A stretch of 64,000 nucleotides of DNA, taken from positions 70,828,468-70,892,467 of the forward strand of contig NC_068357.1 in NCBI RefSeq assembly GCF_020536995.1, written 5' to 3'. A model generated the notes under the pieces. The model saw only the letters and a program-made list of their open reading frames with translations, ran no database searches and was not told where the DNA came from. Position 1 is the first letter of the stretch. Each line of letters starts with the position of its first letter. Made by a program: the position numbers and the translations under genes. Source of the stretch: Dreissena polymorpha (Eukaryota; Mollusca; Bivalvia; Myida; Dreissenidae). This document shows, piece by piece, positions 12,223-23,462 of this stretch.

Positions 12223-12745
12223 GGGCTCGCGCTGTCGTTGGCCATTTGCGAAAGTATAGCGAATTTGGCTCAAGAAAAATATAATTTGCGAATATGCTTA
12301 AATCTCGTTAAATTTCATTGAAAACATCCCCCATTTTAATCTGGAGTTTTTTTTTTAAACCATTTTTCTCTTTGTTTCCATGAACAATTTGAAGCGCATA
12401 TGGTAGCTGGCCAATCAACATTAAGTTCGCTATCGGGTAATATTGGGTCATTTATGCGCAGATAATGGAATACACAGTTGATATTGTCGTCTGCCTACAA
12501 TATAACGGCCGATGGCAAAAGTCGTATAAAAAATAAGCAAATGAAAAAAAGAATAACACTCAATAAATTATTTTTAAGCTGATCACTTTACAAATTTCTA
12601 CCAACTATTGATCTGAATTAAAGGATGATAATAAAAAAATTAGTTACATGTCGAAGATGTTGCACCTTTCTGTTCTTGATTGAAATTAAAATGTTACTTT
12701 GTTGTTTTTTACTCACAAACTATGCTATTGTAAAGTAATATGTCA
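12223..12745 (+). repeat. Second, inverted copy of the same family
   Basis: It starts GGGCTCGCGCTGTCGTTGGC and passes GAATTTGGCTCAAGAAAAA and TGGTAGCTGGCCAATCAA in the order of the 54048 element. Its far terminus is missing. The 42 bp between this copy and the one at 11400-12180 is the centre of the palindrome. Confidence 0.7.
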
Positions 12746-12778
12746 ACCAAATAGTATATTAATAACGTATTTGCTAGG

Positions 12779-14010
12779 TTACTTTTTTTCATTTTCTGTA
12801 GTCAAACGCAGGGGTTTTTTTGGCCCGATTTTATAGCCCAGCGATTTTCCTTGTCCAATTGGGAAAAGTACCCGTACCGGTCCGATTGGGAAAAATTGAG
12901 TCGTGAAAACCTCAAAATTGGGAAAAATCGAGTCGTGAAATCCTGAAATTGGGAAAATCGCGTCGTGAAGTTTGGGTCTTATTGAATACATCGTACAGTT
13001 CATACTTAATTGAACATACCCATTTAAATAATCATTTGCAGGCATGCCTTAATGACCATTAAGTTATAAAGTTTATACAAATAACAAAATATTATAAAGA
13101 ACACACCAAATCAATTACTAGTTGTTTTAATCTCTTTTAAAGCAATGTCTCTCTCTTTCATTTTTCTGAAAATTTCAACAATCTTTGATGTTTGATCATC
13201 ACTCAGTTGCTTGCATCCCTCCCTGCACAGCATCATTATTGCTGTCAATGTGTCCTGTGATAGATGGTTCCGATTGGTTTTTTGGCATAATATTTGCTAT
13301 TATGACTCATTTCAAACTACGATAAGGTTACAAACCGACGTAAAACAGTACGCTGGCTGCCTGGCAAAAGAACCGAAAACAGTAACAACTCTATTGATTG
13401 AATGCGCTGAATAATAAAACCCGAAATTAATCGAGCGCGTGGTTACACACAACTATACGATTTTCTTTGTTCGCTCGCCGAAAGTTGTTTTTTTTACGAA
13501 ACTTTCTATCGTTTTGAGAAAAAATTCGGAGGCTGATTGGGATTTTTCCAGATGCCGATTGGGAATTTGGGAATTTTCGCTCGATTGGGAAAGTACCGTT
13601 TTGGGAATTTGGGAATTTTCGTTCGATTGGGAAAGTACCGTTTACCGGTACTTTATAAAGAAGGAGGAAAATCGCTGTAGCCAAAATTCGGCTATGTTCC
13701 CAATCCCAAAAAGTATACTTTTTCCCAAAATGTGGCAATTGCCAAAAAAAAAATTAAATAAATTTGTTTTGTTTTTTTGAAAGAAGTCTTATGTGTATTT
13801 TATCTCAATTTTAATTCAATTACATCTAACAAAGTATTGTATGATTTTTTTCTTTTAATTTGAATGATTATAAAGATTTAAATCAAATTTAGTATTTCCC
13901 TTATCAGTGGACTTTTGGTGTGGAAAAAAAGGCTAATGAATTTATTTTCCCAATTTGCCGATAAAATTCCCAATTCCAAAGCCATGGGCTATCTTCCCAA
14001 AAAGTGGGGA
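12779..14010. repeat. TTGGGAA-rich repeats (family W) and flanks
   Basis: There are clusters of ATTGGGAAAA or its complement at 12850-12970, 13530-13640, 13690-13740 and 13950-14010, with GTACCGGTAC-like motifs. Similar clusters occur at 25694-25911, 26695-27060 and 58788-59100. The open frames they create (100 residues or so) are simple-sequence artefacts. Confidence 0.6.
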
Positions 14011-14935
14011 AAAAAAACTGAAATGATATGCACATTTTATTTCATGCCAAAATGCATACAATTTTTCGGACTGTGGTTTTCGGCTAAAGTATTTTTCGTC
14101 GATTATATTATATTTTCGAAGTTCTTTATTGAAAAAATAGACTTACCAATACACGTGCGGTGATACGGACGGTGCAGAAAAATCTTCACCAATTTCCTTT
14201 CATGAGGCAGAAGACTTAGAGCTTAATTTGATAATTACCTTTCAGTTTGGTATATGTCGGATTCAATGTCAGAAAAAAAATTACTAAAATAAAATAAAAT
14301 CCCTACATACCTACCCACCCAAATTTACCTGGGTCGGGTTTAGTTGCAATAATTCACTCTCAGCTTTATAACCCAATGGTTAGCTGATAGTTGCAATGCG
14401 CCGGCTCTTGCCCATGGGTGCAAAATTATATCAACAATGCAATGGTTAAGGAACACTGAAACTGCAAGATCTTATCAACGTTTACCCGTCTAAACAACAA
14501 ACTCATTTGAATGGTACCATTAAAACAATAAATAATTGCTTTCTATTGACTTAGTTTTGCTTTCGTACGCTGTATCCGCCATATTGGAAAATTGACCCAA
14601 TAATGGTTAGGTCGCAGTACACCAATATTTTGCACGTCGGGTTATGTGTTGGAGCCTACAAAGTCAATAACGATGTGTTATTCGATACAGAATACACTGT
14701 TTCAAATTTAAACATAAAACATGTCAGCGAGGAAAGTGTGTTGAAACATCGTGTTTTTAACTTTTTATAGGGTGCATGCAAAGGATAACATCCGTAGGTT
14801 GCCATTCAGGTAAATTTAACATGTTTATGAAGTTTTTTCATTATTTTCCTCAATTTGTCTCGAACAACGTCTGTTTAGTGAAGCGCACGGATTCTCTGCA
14901 CTGAACTGCACCAATGTTTATGAAGGAGTGCATAT
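14011..14935. other. Unassigned sequence
   Basis: No exon is recognised. Phrases such as AATTTACCTGGGTCGGGTTT near 14325 resemble the CCCGACC end at 11183-11223, which suggests this belongs to the same repeat. Confidence 0.35.
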
Positions 14936-14984
14936 GGACTGCCAGAGCCGCCATAGCAAAAATTATCAAAGGCTCTGGCAGTCC
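14936..14984. repeat. Perfect 14-bp-stem hairpin
   Basis: GGACTGCCAGAGCC (14936-14949) pairs perfectly with GGCTCTGGCAGTCC (14971-14984) across a 21-nt A/T-rich loop. It lies just inside the inverted GGGCCATCC end, so it may be a subterminal structure of that element. Confidence 0.8.
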
Positions 14985-15040
14985 GTTTATATGGACTAGG
15001 GTCGGGTTATGCCAAACAAACAATTTTTTAAGGATGGCCC

Positions 15041-16430
15041 AGAGTAAATCACAATATTGAGAATATAAACACATTTCTTATACATAAATGACCACACTAT
15101 AAACTAAGGCAGTGATGATTTAAATGACACCAACTTATGATATAAATCATTTCCGTTGTTGTGGCAAACATTCCAGGAACTAATGAGAATAATATGAACT
15201 CAGGAAAAGTGGGAAAATACTGAGCAATTTATCAGCACAACAAAACGAGTGTTGCTAACGGACAGTTTCATCAACTTCTCGTTAGAAGTACATACAATGC
15301 TTTGGTGTGGTTAAGAGTGAAAAGGGTAGATTAAAGAGCGTGTGTAGTTGATACCTTGCGTTATTCCTCTCGATTCGAATGTTTACTTTCCTTCTCGACC
15401 AATCAACACAGTGCGGCCTTTTCATTTACTACGCATAACCATCATCATAAATTACTATTTAACAATAAATGTTGATACTTGAAGGTTTGTTTCTTGGGAC
15501 TTTATACCATAATTTGTTGTATTGCTATGAACTTATTTATTTTAAAACGTGAAAAAATAATGAAGGTCAATTTTTTAAGCGTTTGTGGGCATGCTCATTG
15601 AAATCCCCGGATGTACATTGATTTCCGGTTAAGACTCTTTTGTCACGGTGTTGAACCAACAACGCAAAATACTTTTATATGGTTTCTCTTTCTTGAGGAA
15701 TACTGTTAGTCAGAGATCCTTTTAATGAAATGTTATAAAATGATAAGTGTCGGATCTTTTTATCCGATTCTTTTTAAAGGATCTTTTAAACGAACGGAAC
15801 TAAGTTGACGTAAAAATCCATAGATACTTTGTTTATTTATTGATCTTTGTATCAGTGATCTTTACATAATATATAGCTAGGTTCCTGTTTTTATGATGAA
15901 GACCACATTTCACCAAAATAATGCGAAATGATGATTAAGTCATAGAATAATTATTAATATACTCTTAACACACACCAAAAGTTTTGTGTTAATCTAAAGA
16001 CAAATCAATATTCTATAGGTCTTTGGTTAATCATAATTAAGATTAAAAAATCGATGGCAATATGGTTGTTTCACAAATTTAAAAGGGATATGAAAAACGT
16101 ATGTGATTTGCATACAATTAATGAAAACATTATTCAAAGAATAAAAAAATTGATTGTTATGGATATTATGCTTCCAACCATGTACAAACAGTTTTATATC
16201 TAGATGCCTGCATCATGTTTCTCTATTATATTCTGATCTGTGTGGGTCACAATAATGTAATCAATCCCGCGCTTTTCATATTTTTCTTTCGATTCAAAAC
16301 CAATTTTCACGCAGAAAAGACGTCTGCCCGCTGATAATAGAAATACACGAAAATTGCAACTTAATGCAAGATAAATTTAGTATTTTACTCAAACACTTCT
16401 AATAATCTTTGTGTTAATCATAGCATGATA
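15041..16430. other. Unassigned AT-rich sequence
   Basis: I find no splice-bounded coding segment, RNA gene or clear repeat in these 1.4 kb. Confidence 0.4.
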
Positions 16431-16502
16431 CGCTTTTCATGATTTCGAATCCACGACCCCGAGATTAAGAGTATCGAGCTCAACCGACTGAGCTAAACGG
16501 AC
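16431..16502 (-). pseudogene. Degenerate tRNA-Lys(CUU)-like sequence
   Basis: On the minus strand it reads GTCCGTTTAGCTCAGTCGGT (acceptor plus D arm with a good A box). The anticodon arm contains ACTCTTAATC (CTT anticodon), and the T arm is GTCGTGGATTCGAAATC. The core matches metazoan tRNA-Lys, but the 3' acceptor strand pairs with only about three of seven positions and the T stem relies on wobble. I read it as a tRNA pseudogene or isolated SINE head. Confidence 0.7.
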
Positions 16503-16505
16503 TTT

Positions 16506-17353
16506 GTGTTACGATCTAATCACGTTAAAACTCTGTAATATTGTTAGATTGGTCATTAATTGTCGGCTCGTGTACAACTTAAACGTACCCCGGGTACTTT
16601 AAAGTATACGTCTCGGTCAGCAGCTGGAGCGTAGCGAGTCACCCGCGGAATATTTTCTTGACGACTTCTCCGAAGAATCGGAAAACGGAATGGTAATTTT
16701 CCGTAGCTGGATAGTGGTTTCACTACATCGTCTGAGGGTCGAATAGGGGTACTTATACGGGTGGCTCTGCAAATTTAGTGAGTACCGTCATCCCTCGAGT
16801 TTGACGTCTTCTCCTGCTGAGTTTGCTTACTCCCAGATCTTGATGATCGGATCACCAAGCGGAATGGGAATTGTCTGTTGGTGGAGTAGATATAGTGGTT
16901 TCACTACATCGCCAGAAGAGGGACGGGAGCAGCGGGTCAGTGAAGATGGCAACGTAGAGGACGAACATGGCGGACCTGGGGCAGCGATGCAGACCAAGAC
17001 TTCAAGGGGGTGGCCTTATGATAACAATGGAAGTTTCGGGTCGACGGCCGGTGACTTAAAAATCTGCCATAAAGGCAGCGCAGCACGCGAGGAGCGGGAA
17101 GAAGATCTTTGTATATTGTCAGCACTCCTCCGGTGGAGTAGCATTGTCCTTTTGACCAACCAGACATGAATTGTCGTTAAATTGTCTTTCAGTGCACAAT
17201 AAAGTCTCATAGGCCATCGGGCAGCCGGGGTAAATTTGACTTACTTTGGCTCAATATTTTAATAGTTTGACCTGAAAGGTCACGGTACATGAACTGTGCA
17301 TAATGTAGTCGTAAAGACTCAGCGATGACCTGTAAATAAACTCTGAATTACAC
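16506..17353 (+). mobile_element. Possible solo LTR
   Basis: The segment opens TGTTACGATC, a common LTR start, and ends CTGAATTACA. It has a GC-rich middle and two polyadenylation-like signals (AATAAAGTC near 17200, AATAAACTC near 17335). It is 848 bp with no internal retroelement region beside it and no clear flanking duplication; a CA microsatellite follows. Family (BEL or gypsy type) cannot be told. Treated as a fossil; an ordinary unknown repeat is the alternative. Confidence 0.3.
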
Positions 17354-17921
17354 ACACACACACACACTTAAGTTTACTTAAATGTACACCCGGGTACCGA
17401 ATATATACTTACTCGTACAAGGTACGCTAAATTGGTAGTGTTCGGCTTTTTTTTCAAATTAATAATGCCCATATTTATGTCAATATTTTGTAACATGGCC
17501 TCTATATTATAAAAACTCATACTCTTAAAAGCATATTGAGGCAGATTTTGTTCAAAGAAAATTTTGTTTTGTGTTCCGTTGCGCGTTTAACGACATCGGA
17601 CTTTGGGCGGGAATAATACTAGGGTACAATTTAAATTTGCCGGGTACGTTTTAGTTTAATTTCCGAACAATTGCAATTAATGTTTTTATGAGAAACAGGT
17701 GCTTCGACATACTCTGGGCCCTCACATTATGCAGCCTCAGGTTCAGAAGGACCGCATAAACTATAAAATAAACACACACATTGTCTTGAGTCAAAACAAC
17801 GATTCCTGCTGTGATTTTTGTTTAAATATACACATGTACATATTCAAATATTTATGTCGAATGTATACAATACAATCAGGTAATCAGACAGTAAATTAGA
17901 TATAATAATATTAAAACAAAC
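17354..17921. other. CA microsatellite and unassigned sequence
   Basis: A short (CA)n run adjoins the possible LTR. The CCCGGGTAC motif at 17390 and CGGGTACG at 17640 echoes CCCCGGGTACT at 16590. No gene is seen. Confidence 0.4.
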
Positions 17922-18658
17922 GAGACTTATGGGCGTGTATAAAACGCGGATTTTAGCGCAGACTGCAAATTGCAGACTGCGTTATCGGGCCATAAAATGC
18001 AGAAAATATAGATATCGTTGCAGACAGTATAGATATCGTTGGAAAAGCCAGATAATGTAGAAATAGAAGGAATATGCAGCCAATATAGAAATAGAAGGCA
18101 AAAACGTGTGAAATTCGAGAATGACTGTATCAATAATTCGAAGGTTTTAATTAACATTTTAAGTGTTTAAGGTTCATACAATTTTAAAACGTTGAACCTA
18201 ATATATTTTAAAACGGAAAATCAAACAAGTTGAAGTTAATCTTGATACCGAGAGGTTTATTGCACACAAATGTTGACATGTAAAGAATATTAAGTTGTAT
18301 TTAAATATATTTTATGAATGAAATACACATTTAATTGCTTTCAAATTATTTAAATAATTTTAATTCTACTTTAAATTAAATGCGTAAGTAGGAAGGCAGC
18401 TGACAGCGCAGCCAATATATATATATATATATATATATATTGGGAAAACGCAGCTTTTAGGGCAGCCAATATAGATATAGAAGGAAAGCAGATTAGGTCA
18501 AGGTTTCGCGAGGGTGGTCATTATTTATATTAAATTATGAAATATAAAAGCATTATAGGTGTCGAACTCATTAAAGAATTGGATTGTACCTTGTTGTGTG
18601 TTATCGTCCATAAATTAATTCTCGTCCTAGGAAAAAATTAAGCCATCATATTTTTGAC

Positions 18659-18830
18659 GGAATACGGACGAAACCCCTCCCGGATAAAAATGGGAGGGTT
18701 TTTGTCCTCCCCCGTTTTTTTTATGGGAGGGTTTTTGTCCGTCCCCGTTCATTCATGGGAGGGTTTTCGTCCGGCCCCTATAAAACTGACGGGAGGGTTT
18801 TTATCCGGGAGGGTTTTTTCCGGCATTCAT
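18659..18830. repeat. GGGAGGGTTTT array with inverted ends
   Basis: Four forward copies of GGGAGGGTTTTTGTCC-like units plus a terminal one are bracketed by inverse copies (AACCCCTCCCGGATAAAAA at the left, TTTTTATCCGGGAGGGTTTT at the right). The plan resembles the 19465-20931 element and suggests a small TIR element. Confidence 0.55.
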
Positions 18831-19380
18831 TTTTGACATGTAACTAAGTTTTATTTTGCCATGCTTACTTGTTAGAACTGAAGAAAGATATGAGAAGATT
18901 AAGAATAAACAAAAGGCCGTTTGAAAGGAGTGTTATACATGTTAAACCAGGGGTCTGTAACAGTGTCTGTCCGATTATCCTTTATCTTGGTAAAGCGCGT
19001 TCAAAAAAGGTGCGAAATCTGTCAACTTAATATACAAATGTAATGAATGTGACACCTGTTGACTAACTTCTCAATATTTGACATTTGTAGACGTTCGAAG
19101 GACGCCAGTTACCGGGATTTCAACTTCACTAAATTTGTCTGAAGGCTTATGTAACTTATGTACGTAGATATATTCGTGTAGTAATAGACACGAAGGCCTC
19201 ACATCACAAATTTAATAAATTATTAATTCATTTGCATGTAATGTAAACGTCTGTGTTACTCAACAAATATAATCAAAATATAAACAATGCAAACTTCTTT
19301 AAAATAATTTCTTTTCCATAATTCTATCAGCAACAGAATTTATTTATTTTTTATGTGAAATAGCTCGATTAGCACTTCTT

Positions 19381-19430
19381 GATTTGAACAAAGACCTATA
19401 CATAGATATCTATAGGTCTTTGATTTGAAC
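19381..19430. mobile_element. 32-bp palindrome flanked by 9-bp direct repeats
   Basis: GATTTGAAC occurs at 19381-19389 and again at 19422-19430. Between them is only an AAAGACCTATA arm, a short centre and the TATAGGTCTTT arm. This is what two fused transposon ends, or an excision remnant with its target duplication, would look like. Confidence 0.65.
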
Positions 19431-19464
19431 CATCCGCCCCCGCCCCCCCCCCCCCCAATAAAAC

Positions 19465-20931
19465 GGTATCCGGAGAAGTGCCCCCCCGGAGAACTGCCCC
19501 CCGGAGAACTGCCCCCTGATTTTAAAGGTGGCGGAGAGGTGCCCCCCCATCAAATCGGTAGGGGCGGAGAACTGCCCCTCTGTCAGAATTTAGTAGGCGG
19601 ATATCTGCCCCCCCATCAAATCTGTAGGGGCGGAGAACTGCCCCCCGGTGTCATATTAGTTATTAGTTACGTAGTGAAAACAATACTTACGGGTAATTTT
19701 ACGTTATCGCCGTACACATTTTATCCGGTAACAATTTAATTTCAGTACAAGTATATTACCATTTATCGAACTGAATAACACAAATTGTCTAGAGGCATGT
19801 GATAATACTGTTTAAGGCCCTTGGTACGCATCTGCACCACTCACTATACATGAATGCCTTGTAAATGTCGTGTTTTAATAAGAGCGCGAAACATAGTCGA
19901 GATCCACACAGGAAACGCGTGCGTGTTAATACTGGCAATGTGTTGCAACTAAATATAGACGTGCAACTCGGTACTTATGGAGGAAAAGTTACATCGGAAT
20001 TAATTTACATTATAAAGATAGTATTGACCCATGGAAAAAACGTTAATTGACATATAAAAAAGTAAATTAATAGGCAAGGCAAAGGCAATAATTTAGCTGA
20101 CTTGAAGAAAAAAGTTCTAGCACCTTATCCGTCGGTAGCATCGCCAGACCGTCGAGTCGTCCGCAGTTTGCATTTTGAGCAGATCATGTCGACATGCCAA
20201 ACAAACAAAATCGGTAACAGTTGCTTTAATTAGCAGCTAATAAGGCAGGCAGAGAACTTGTTACCGTTAACGATAAGTACCGCGATCTTTTAATCTTTTA
20301 ATTGGTAGACCGGACCGACCTTAATTGTTAAGAACTTGTTAGCTCTGAATAAAGCCGCATACGGGTTTATTATATTGAACCGTCCAAATCCGTAATTGGC
20401 GAAAACAAACAAATAAATTATTGTTTTCAGCTGGCATAAGGATGGATTAAATTGCATGCTAATTGTTTGTTTTTATTACGGGGAAAATATCAAATAATTC
20501 AGCCGCGAAAACTTTTTATTAGCAAAAAGTTATTTGTTTTTCTTTGTTCACATTGACGAAAATCACGTGATTATCAAGTTGGCGACGTGACGACGTCCAT
20601 GCCGAGGTAGGTATTTTATGCCGTTTTATAACTTTTATTACTTGTACAACTTTATATTACTTTTGAAATTTCACTCAATTTCCATACATAATAGCAAGAA
20701 AGTTACTGGCGTTATTGTCATTATAATACTCGCTTTATATATCACCGCTATTTCTTTAATTAGGGGGCACTTCTCCGGGTCATTAATTCTGACAGGGGGG
20801 CAGTTCTCCGCCCCTTATTAATCAGCAGGGGGGCAGTTCTCCGCCCTATACAAAAACAGTGAGGGGGCAGTTCTCCGCCCAGTGAAAAATCTTTGGGGGG
20901 GCAGTTCTCCGGGGGGGCACTTCTCCTAGAA
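19465..20931. mobile_element. Nested TIR element with GGAGAACTGCCCC arrays
   Basis: The left flank carries repeated GGAGAACTGCCCC/GGAGAAGTGCCCC units (19471-19642) and the right flank the same units inverted (20763-20926). An 11-bp direct repeat CCCAATAAAAC lies at 19454-19464 and 20932-20942, which fits a Mutator-like duplication. The 1.1 kb middle is AT-rich and non-coding. The element lies inside the 17931-21545 MULE and is therefore younger. Confidence 0.7.
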
Positions 20932-21554
20932 CCCAATAAAACAGCGGTTGCCTACACTGAGTAGTAGTGTATATTTTATTAAAGTGACGCATAGTACATA
21001 AATAATCATTGATATTTACAGCAATAATACGATCAATATTATAATAAACAAAAACATTGTTGTACCCAGCCATATAAATGGCTTACGAGTCACTGAGTTG
21101 ACATGTTATCGGTGTAGTCATAAAATTACATCAAAATAGTGCAGTACAGATCACGAAAATAAAAAGAGTTAAATTGTTTAGAGTATAAACATGGATAGTG
21201 TAGATGAATAACTTTTGTTAATAATTAAAAAGTGGACTAACAATCATAGTATTGCAAGTTCATGTAGAAATAACTAATATTATTTACATAGGTAATATAC
21301 TTTACATATTGATTTGTTTTAATTTAAGTCGGATACATATAATGCTTCCGATCGTTTCATATAGCAATCTTGGATGAACAATGCAGATTTATAAATAAGT
21401 CTCTTATCAGTCAGCATACATGTTAGCCTCTCTTTATATGGAATGCTAGTTATGTTTGGTTTTATATTTGATACACAGTTATAATATGACCATCTTAAAC
21501 AAAGGTAGAATGGTCTGCGCTTAAATCCGCGTTTTATACGGGCCCGAGACTTAT

Positions 21555-22388
21555 CCAGGTTTGAATGTACCTCCCGTTTCCATTCGAAAGTCATTGATTT
21601 TCGGAAAGTCATAATATTACAATATATAAATAATATATAAAAATATACGCCGCCGGTGCTTTGAATATATTTTTTGTAAATATTGTATTATCCGCCCTCA
21701 TAGATCCAGTAGCGTATTCTGATGCATTTCTTGATATATCCGATAGTTATTAATCATTCTCATTATTACTATAGTAAAAAAACAGGATTTAATCAATAAT
21801 TAATTAAAACTTTAAATAAAAGGAAGGCAACTAATATCGGGTTCAGATACGTTGTTTTTTTCTGACGACTGTGCTTTCATAAAAGCAACGCTTGGAACCT
21901 GTCAAATATCTGCGCGCGAACTACAGTTGCAAATACATATTGCATGTTCATCTCCACGAATTGACTCACCGCAAAGCGCCTAGTGACTTTACAGAGTAGA
22001 CGATTGCGTGAACTCGGAAAATACTCCTCGAATAAAGTGTCCGGGTAGGTGATATTTAAAACAAGATGTTCCTTGAAAAATAATTGTGAGCAAACCATTG
22101 TTTCCGAATGAAAAATGCGTCACTTTATTTTGGTTTATTTTGCACATTTTGTTCACTGTCCATCCCAATAAAGATAAAGACACATCTATCCAGGCGTAAC
22201 TTTAGTTCGTATAGAATGCTCTGAGCATGCTGAGGTTTTATACCATTATTTTAATGGGTATCTATTTACATTTACTAATGGGTATTTGATTTTTACAATG
22301 CTCTGAGGTTTAATGCCATTAATGGGTACTTACTTACACCTCAGAGTTCTTTCTGATTAGACCAAATTCAATGTAAAAATAATAAGTG
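21555..22388. other. Unassigned sequence
   Basis: No exon is recognised. Two AATGGGTA/TGCTCTGAG phrases repeat at 22215-22350, a short local duplication. Confidence 0.4.
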
Positions 22389-22390
22389 TA

Positions 22391-23456
22391 CACTGTTACT
22401 CCAATATAGTGCGGTCTGTTATAACGCTGTGTCCAATATAACGCGGGGGTGCTTGGATCCCGTTTTTTCTCCAACCTTCCATTTCTGATTCAAATCCATG
22501 TTATGCAACTACTTGTATTTTCAGAAAATTTAAAGAAGCCGGCGATCACAACTTGATTGCTTTATCCGTTCGTTTAACTGATTTTAATCGATTAGAGGTT
22601 AAACGACACTCGACAGCTAATTGGTGTTAATCTGTTGTGTAATGTCAATAAAGGTGTGAAAACTCGCGAGTCCATGTTTATTACATGTATTCCCTATCAG
22701 AGCGGTTCGGTGCGCTAATTTCAATAAGGTAAGTGCAAGCGTAATAATTATCAAATTAAAGTTATTTAAAACGATTACCTGTTTATGTTTTATATTTATC
22801 GTGTATTGTATTTCATTGTATAAACTATGGCTGTGTAAGTGTGTTATCGTTTATTATATGCTATACAAGCTTGATACATAAAAAGATCTTTGTGTATGTT
22901 TAATGTTTCAGTACGTATACGAAAAGTAAATTAAAAAATCCTGACGATTTATTTACATGCTAACGCAGTGTAATTGTTAATAGAGATTCACTTAAATTTT
23001 TGCCCGTTATCAGAACGGAAAGCACGTTTTTTACATGCTGCGTATGACGCAATAAAACATTACTTTGTACATGTATCGTATTGCATTAAATCTAAATTTA
23101 AATTCGCTCGTCCAATGAAAGCTGTGTCCCATAATGCACTGTACTATTTTTCTGAAAAATTGCGTAGGCATATGAATTTGTTTACGAAATTCTTAAACAT
23201 ATTTCTTGTAATAAATGTTTAACATTATTTTTTCGTAAGTGATGTTGTAATTATATTGGATTATCGGACAAATGTGCACATTAGAAAAGCGGTATATATA
23301 CTGTTATCGTTCGATTCGATTTATATGCATGTATTTGCGGATGACAACACAGCATGACAATATAAATAAATAAGCTCAAAACTTATAACCCTGTCCGTTT
23401 TTAACGCTGTGGCGTGGCTTGGACCCCGTCATCCGCGTTATATTGGAGTTACAGTG
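22391..23456. mobile_element. pogo/Tc1-mariner-like TIR element, copy 2
   Basis: This is the near-full-length partner of 562-1643 (1066 against 1082 bp). TA lies on both sides (22389-22390, 23457-23458), the start is CACTGTTACTCCAATATA and the end TATTGGAGTTACAGTG. The two copies differ by scattered substitutions and small indels. An 82-codon frame at 22974-23222 is not preserved in copy 1, so it is unlikely to be a protein. Both copies keep a donor-like AATAAG/GTAAGTGCAAG and a later TTTCAG, possibly an intron of the parent element. Confidence 0.85.
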
Positions 23457-23462
23457 TAGTGA

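Larger units (their letters stand above)
11183..15040. mobile_element. Inverted pair of GGGCCATCC ends, possible composite element
   Basis: The sequence starting GGGCCATCCTTAAAAA and running through TTTGGCATAACCCGACC (11183-11223) recurs inverted at 15000-15040. The 3.8 kb between holds other repeats (11400-12745, 12779-14010). It may be one element with long TIRs and later insertions, or two separate copies in opposite orientation. No target duplication is clear. Confidence 0.45.
17931..21545. mobile_element. Mutator-like (MULE) element with a 9-bp target duplication
   Basis: The left end GGGCGTGTATAAAACGCGGA and the inverse of the right end (GGGCCCGTATAAAACGCGGA) match over about 33 bp with few differences. 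The perfect 9-bp direct repeat GAGACTTAT flanks them (17922-17930, 21546-21554). Duplications of 8-11 bp mark the Mutator superfamily. No MULE transposase frame is recognisable, so it is non-autonomous. Inside are GCAGCCAATATAGA-type repeats (17940-18100, 18400-18490), a TA microsatellite, a GGGAGGGTTTT array, a tiny palindromic insertion and a second TIR element. Confidence 0.85.

Noticed and set aside
13427-13780. Overlapping frames of 103 and 113 codons on opposite strands
   Set aside because: Both consist of TTGGGAA repeat translated in two directions.
16801-17169. 122-codon frame as a gene
   Set aside because: It lies wholly within the LTR-like segment, has no recognisable domain, and overlaps other frames of similar size.
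22974-23222. 82-codon frame in the pogo-like element as a transposase piece
   Set aside because: It lacks any DDE or helix-turn-helix motif I recognise and is not kept in the sister copy at 562-1643.
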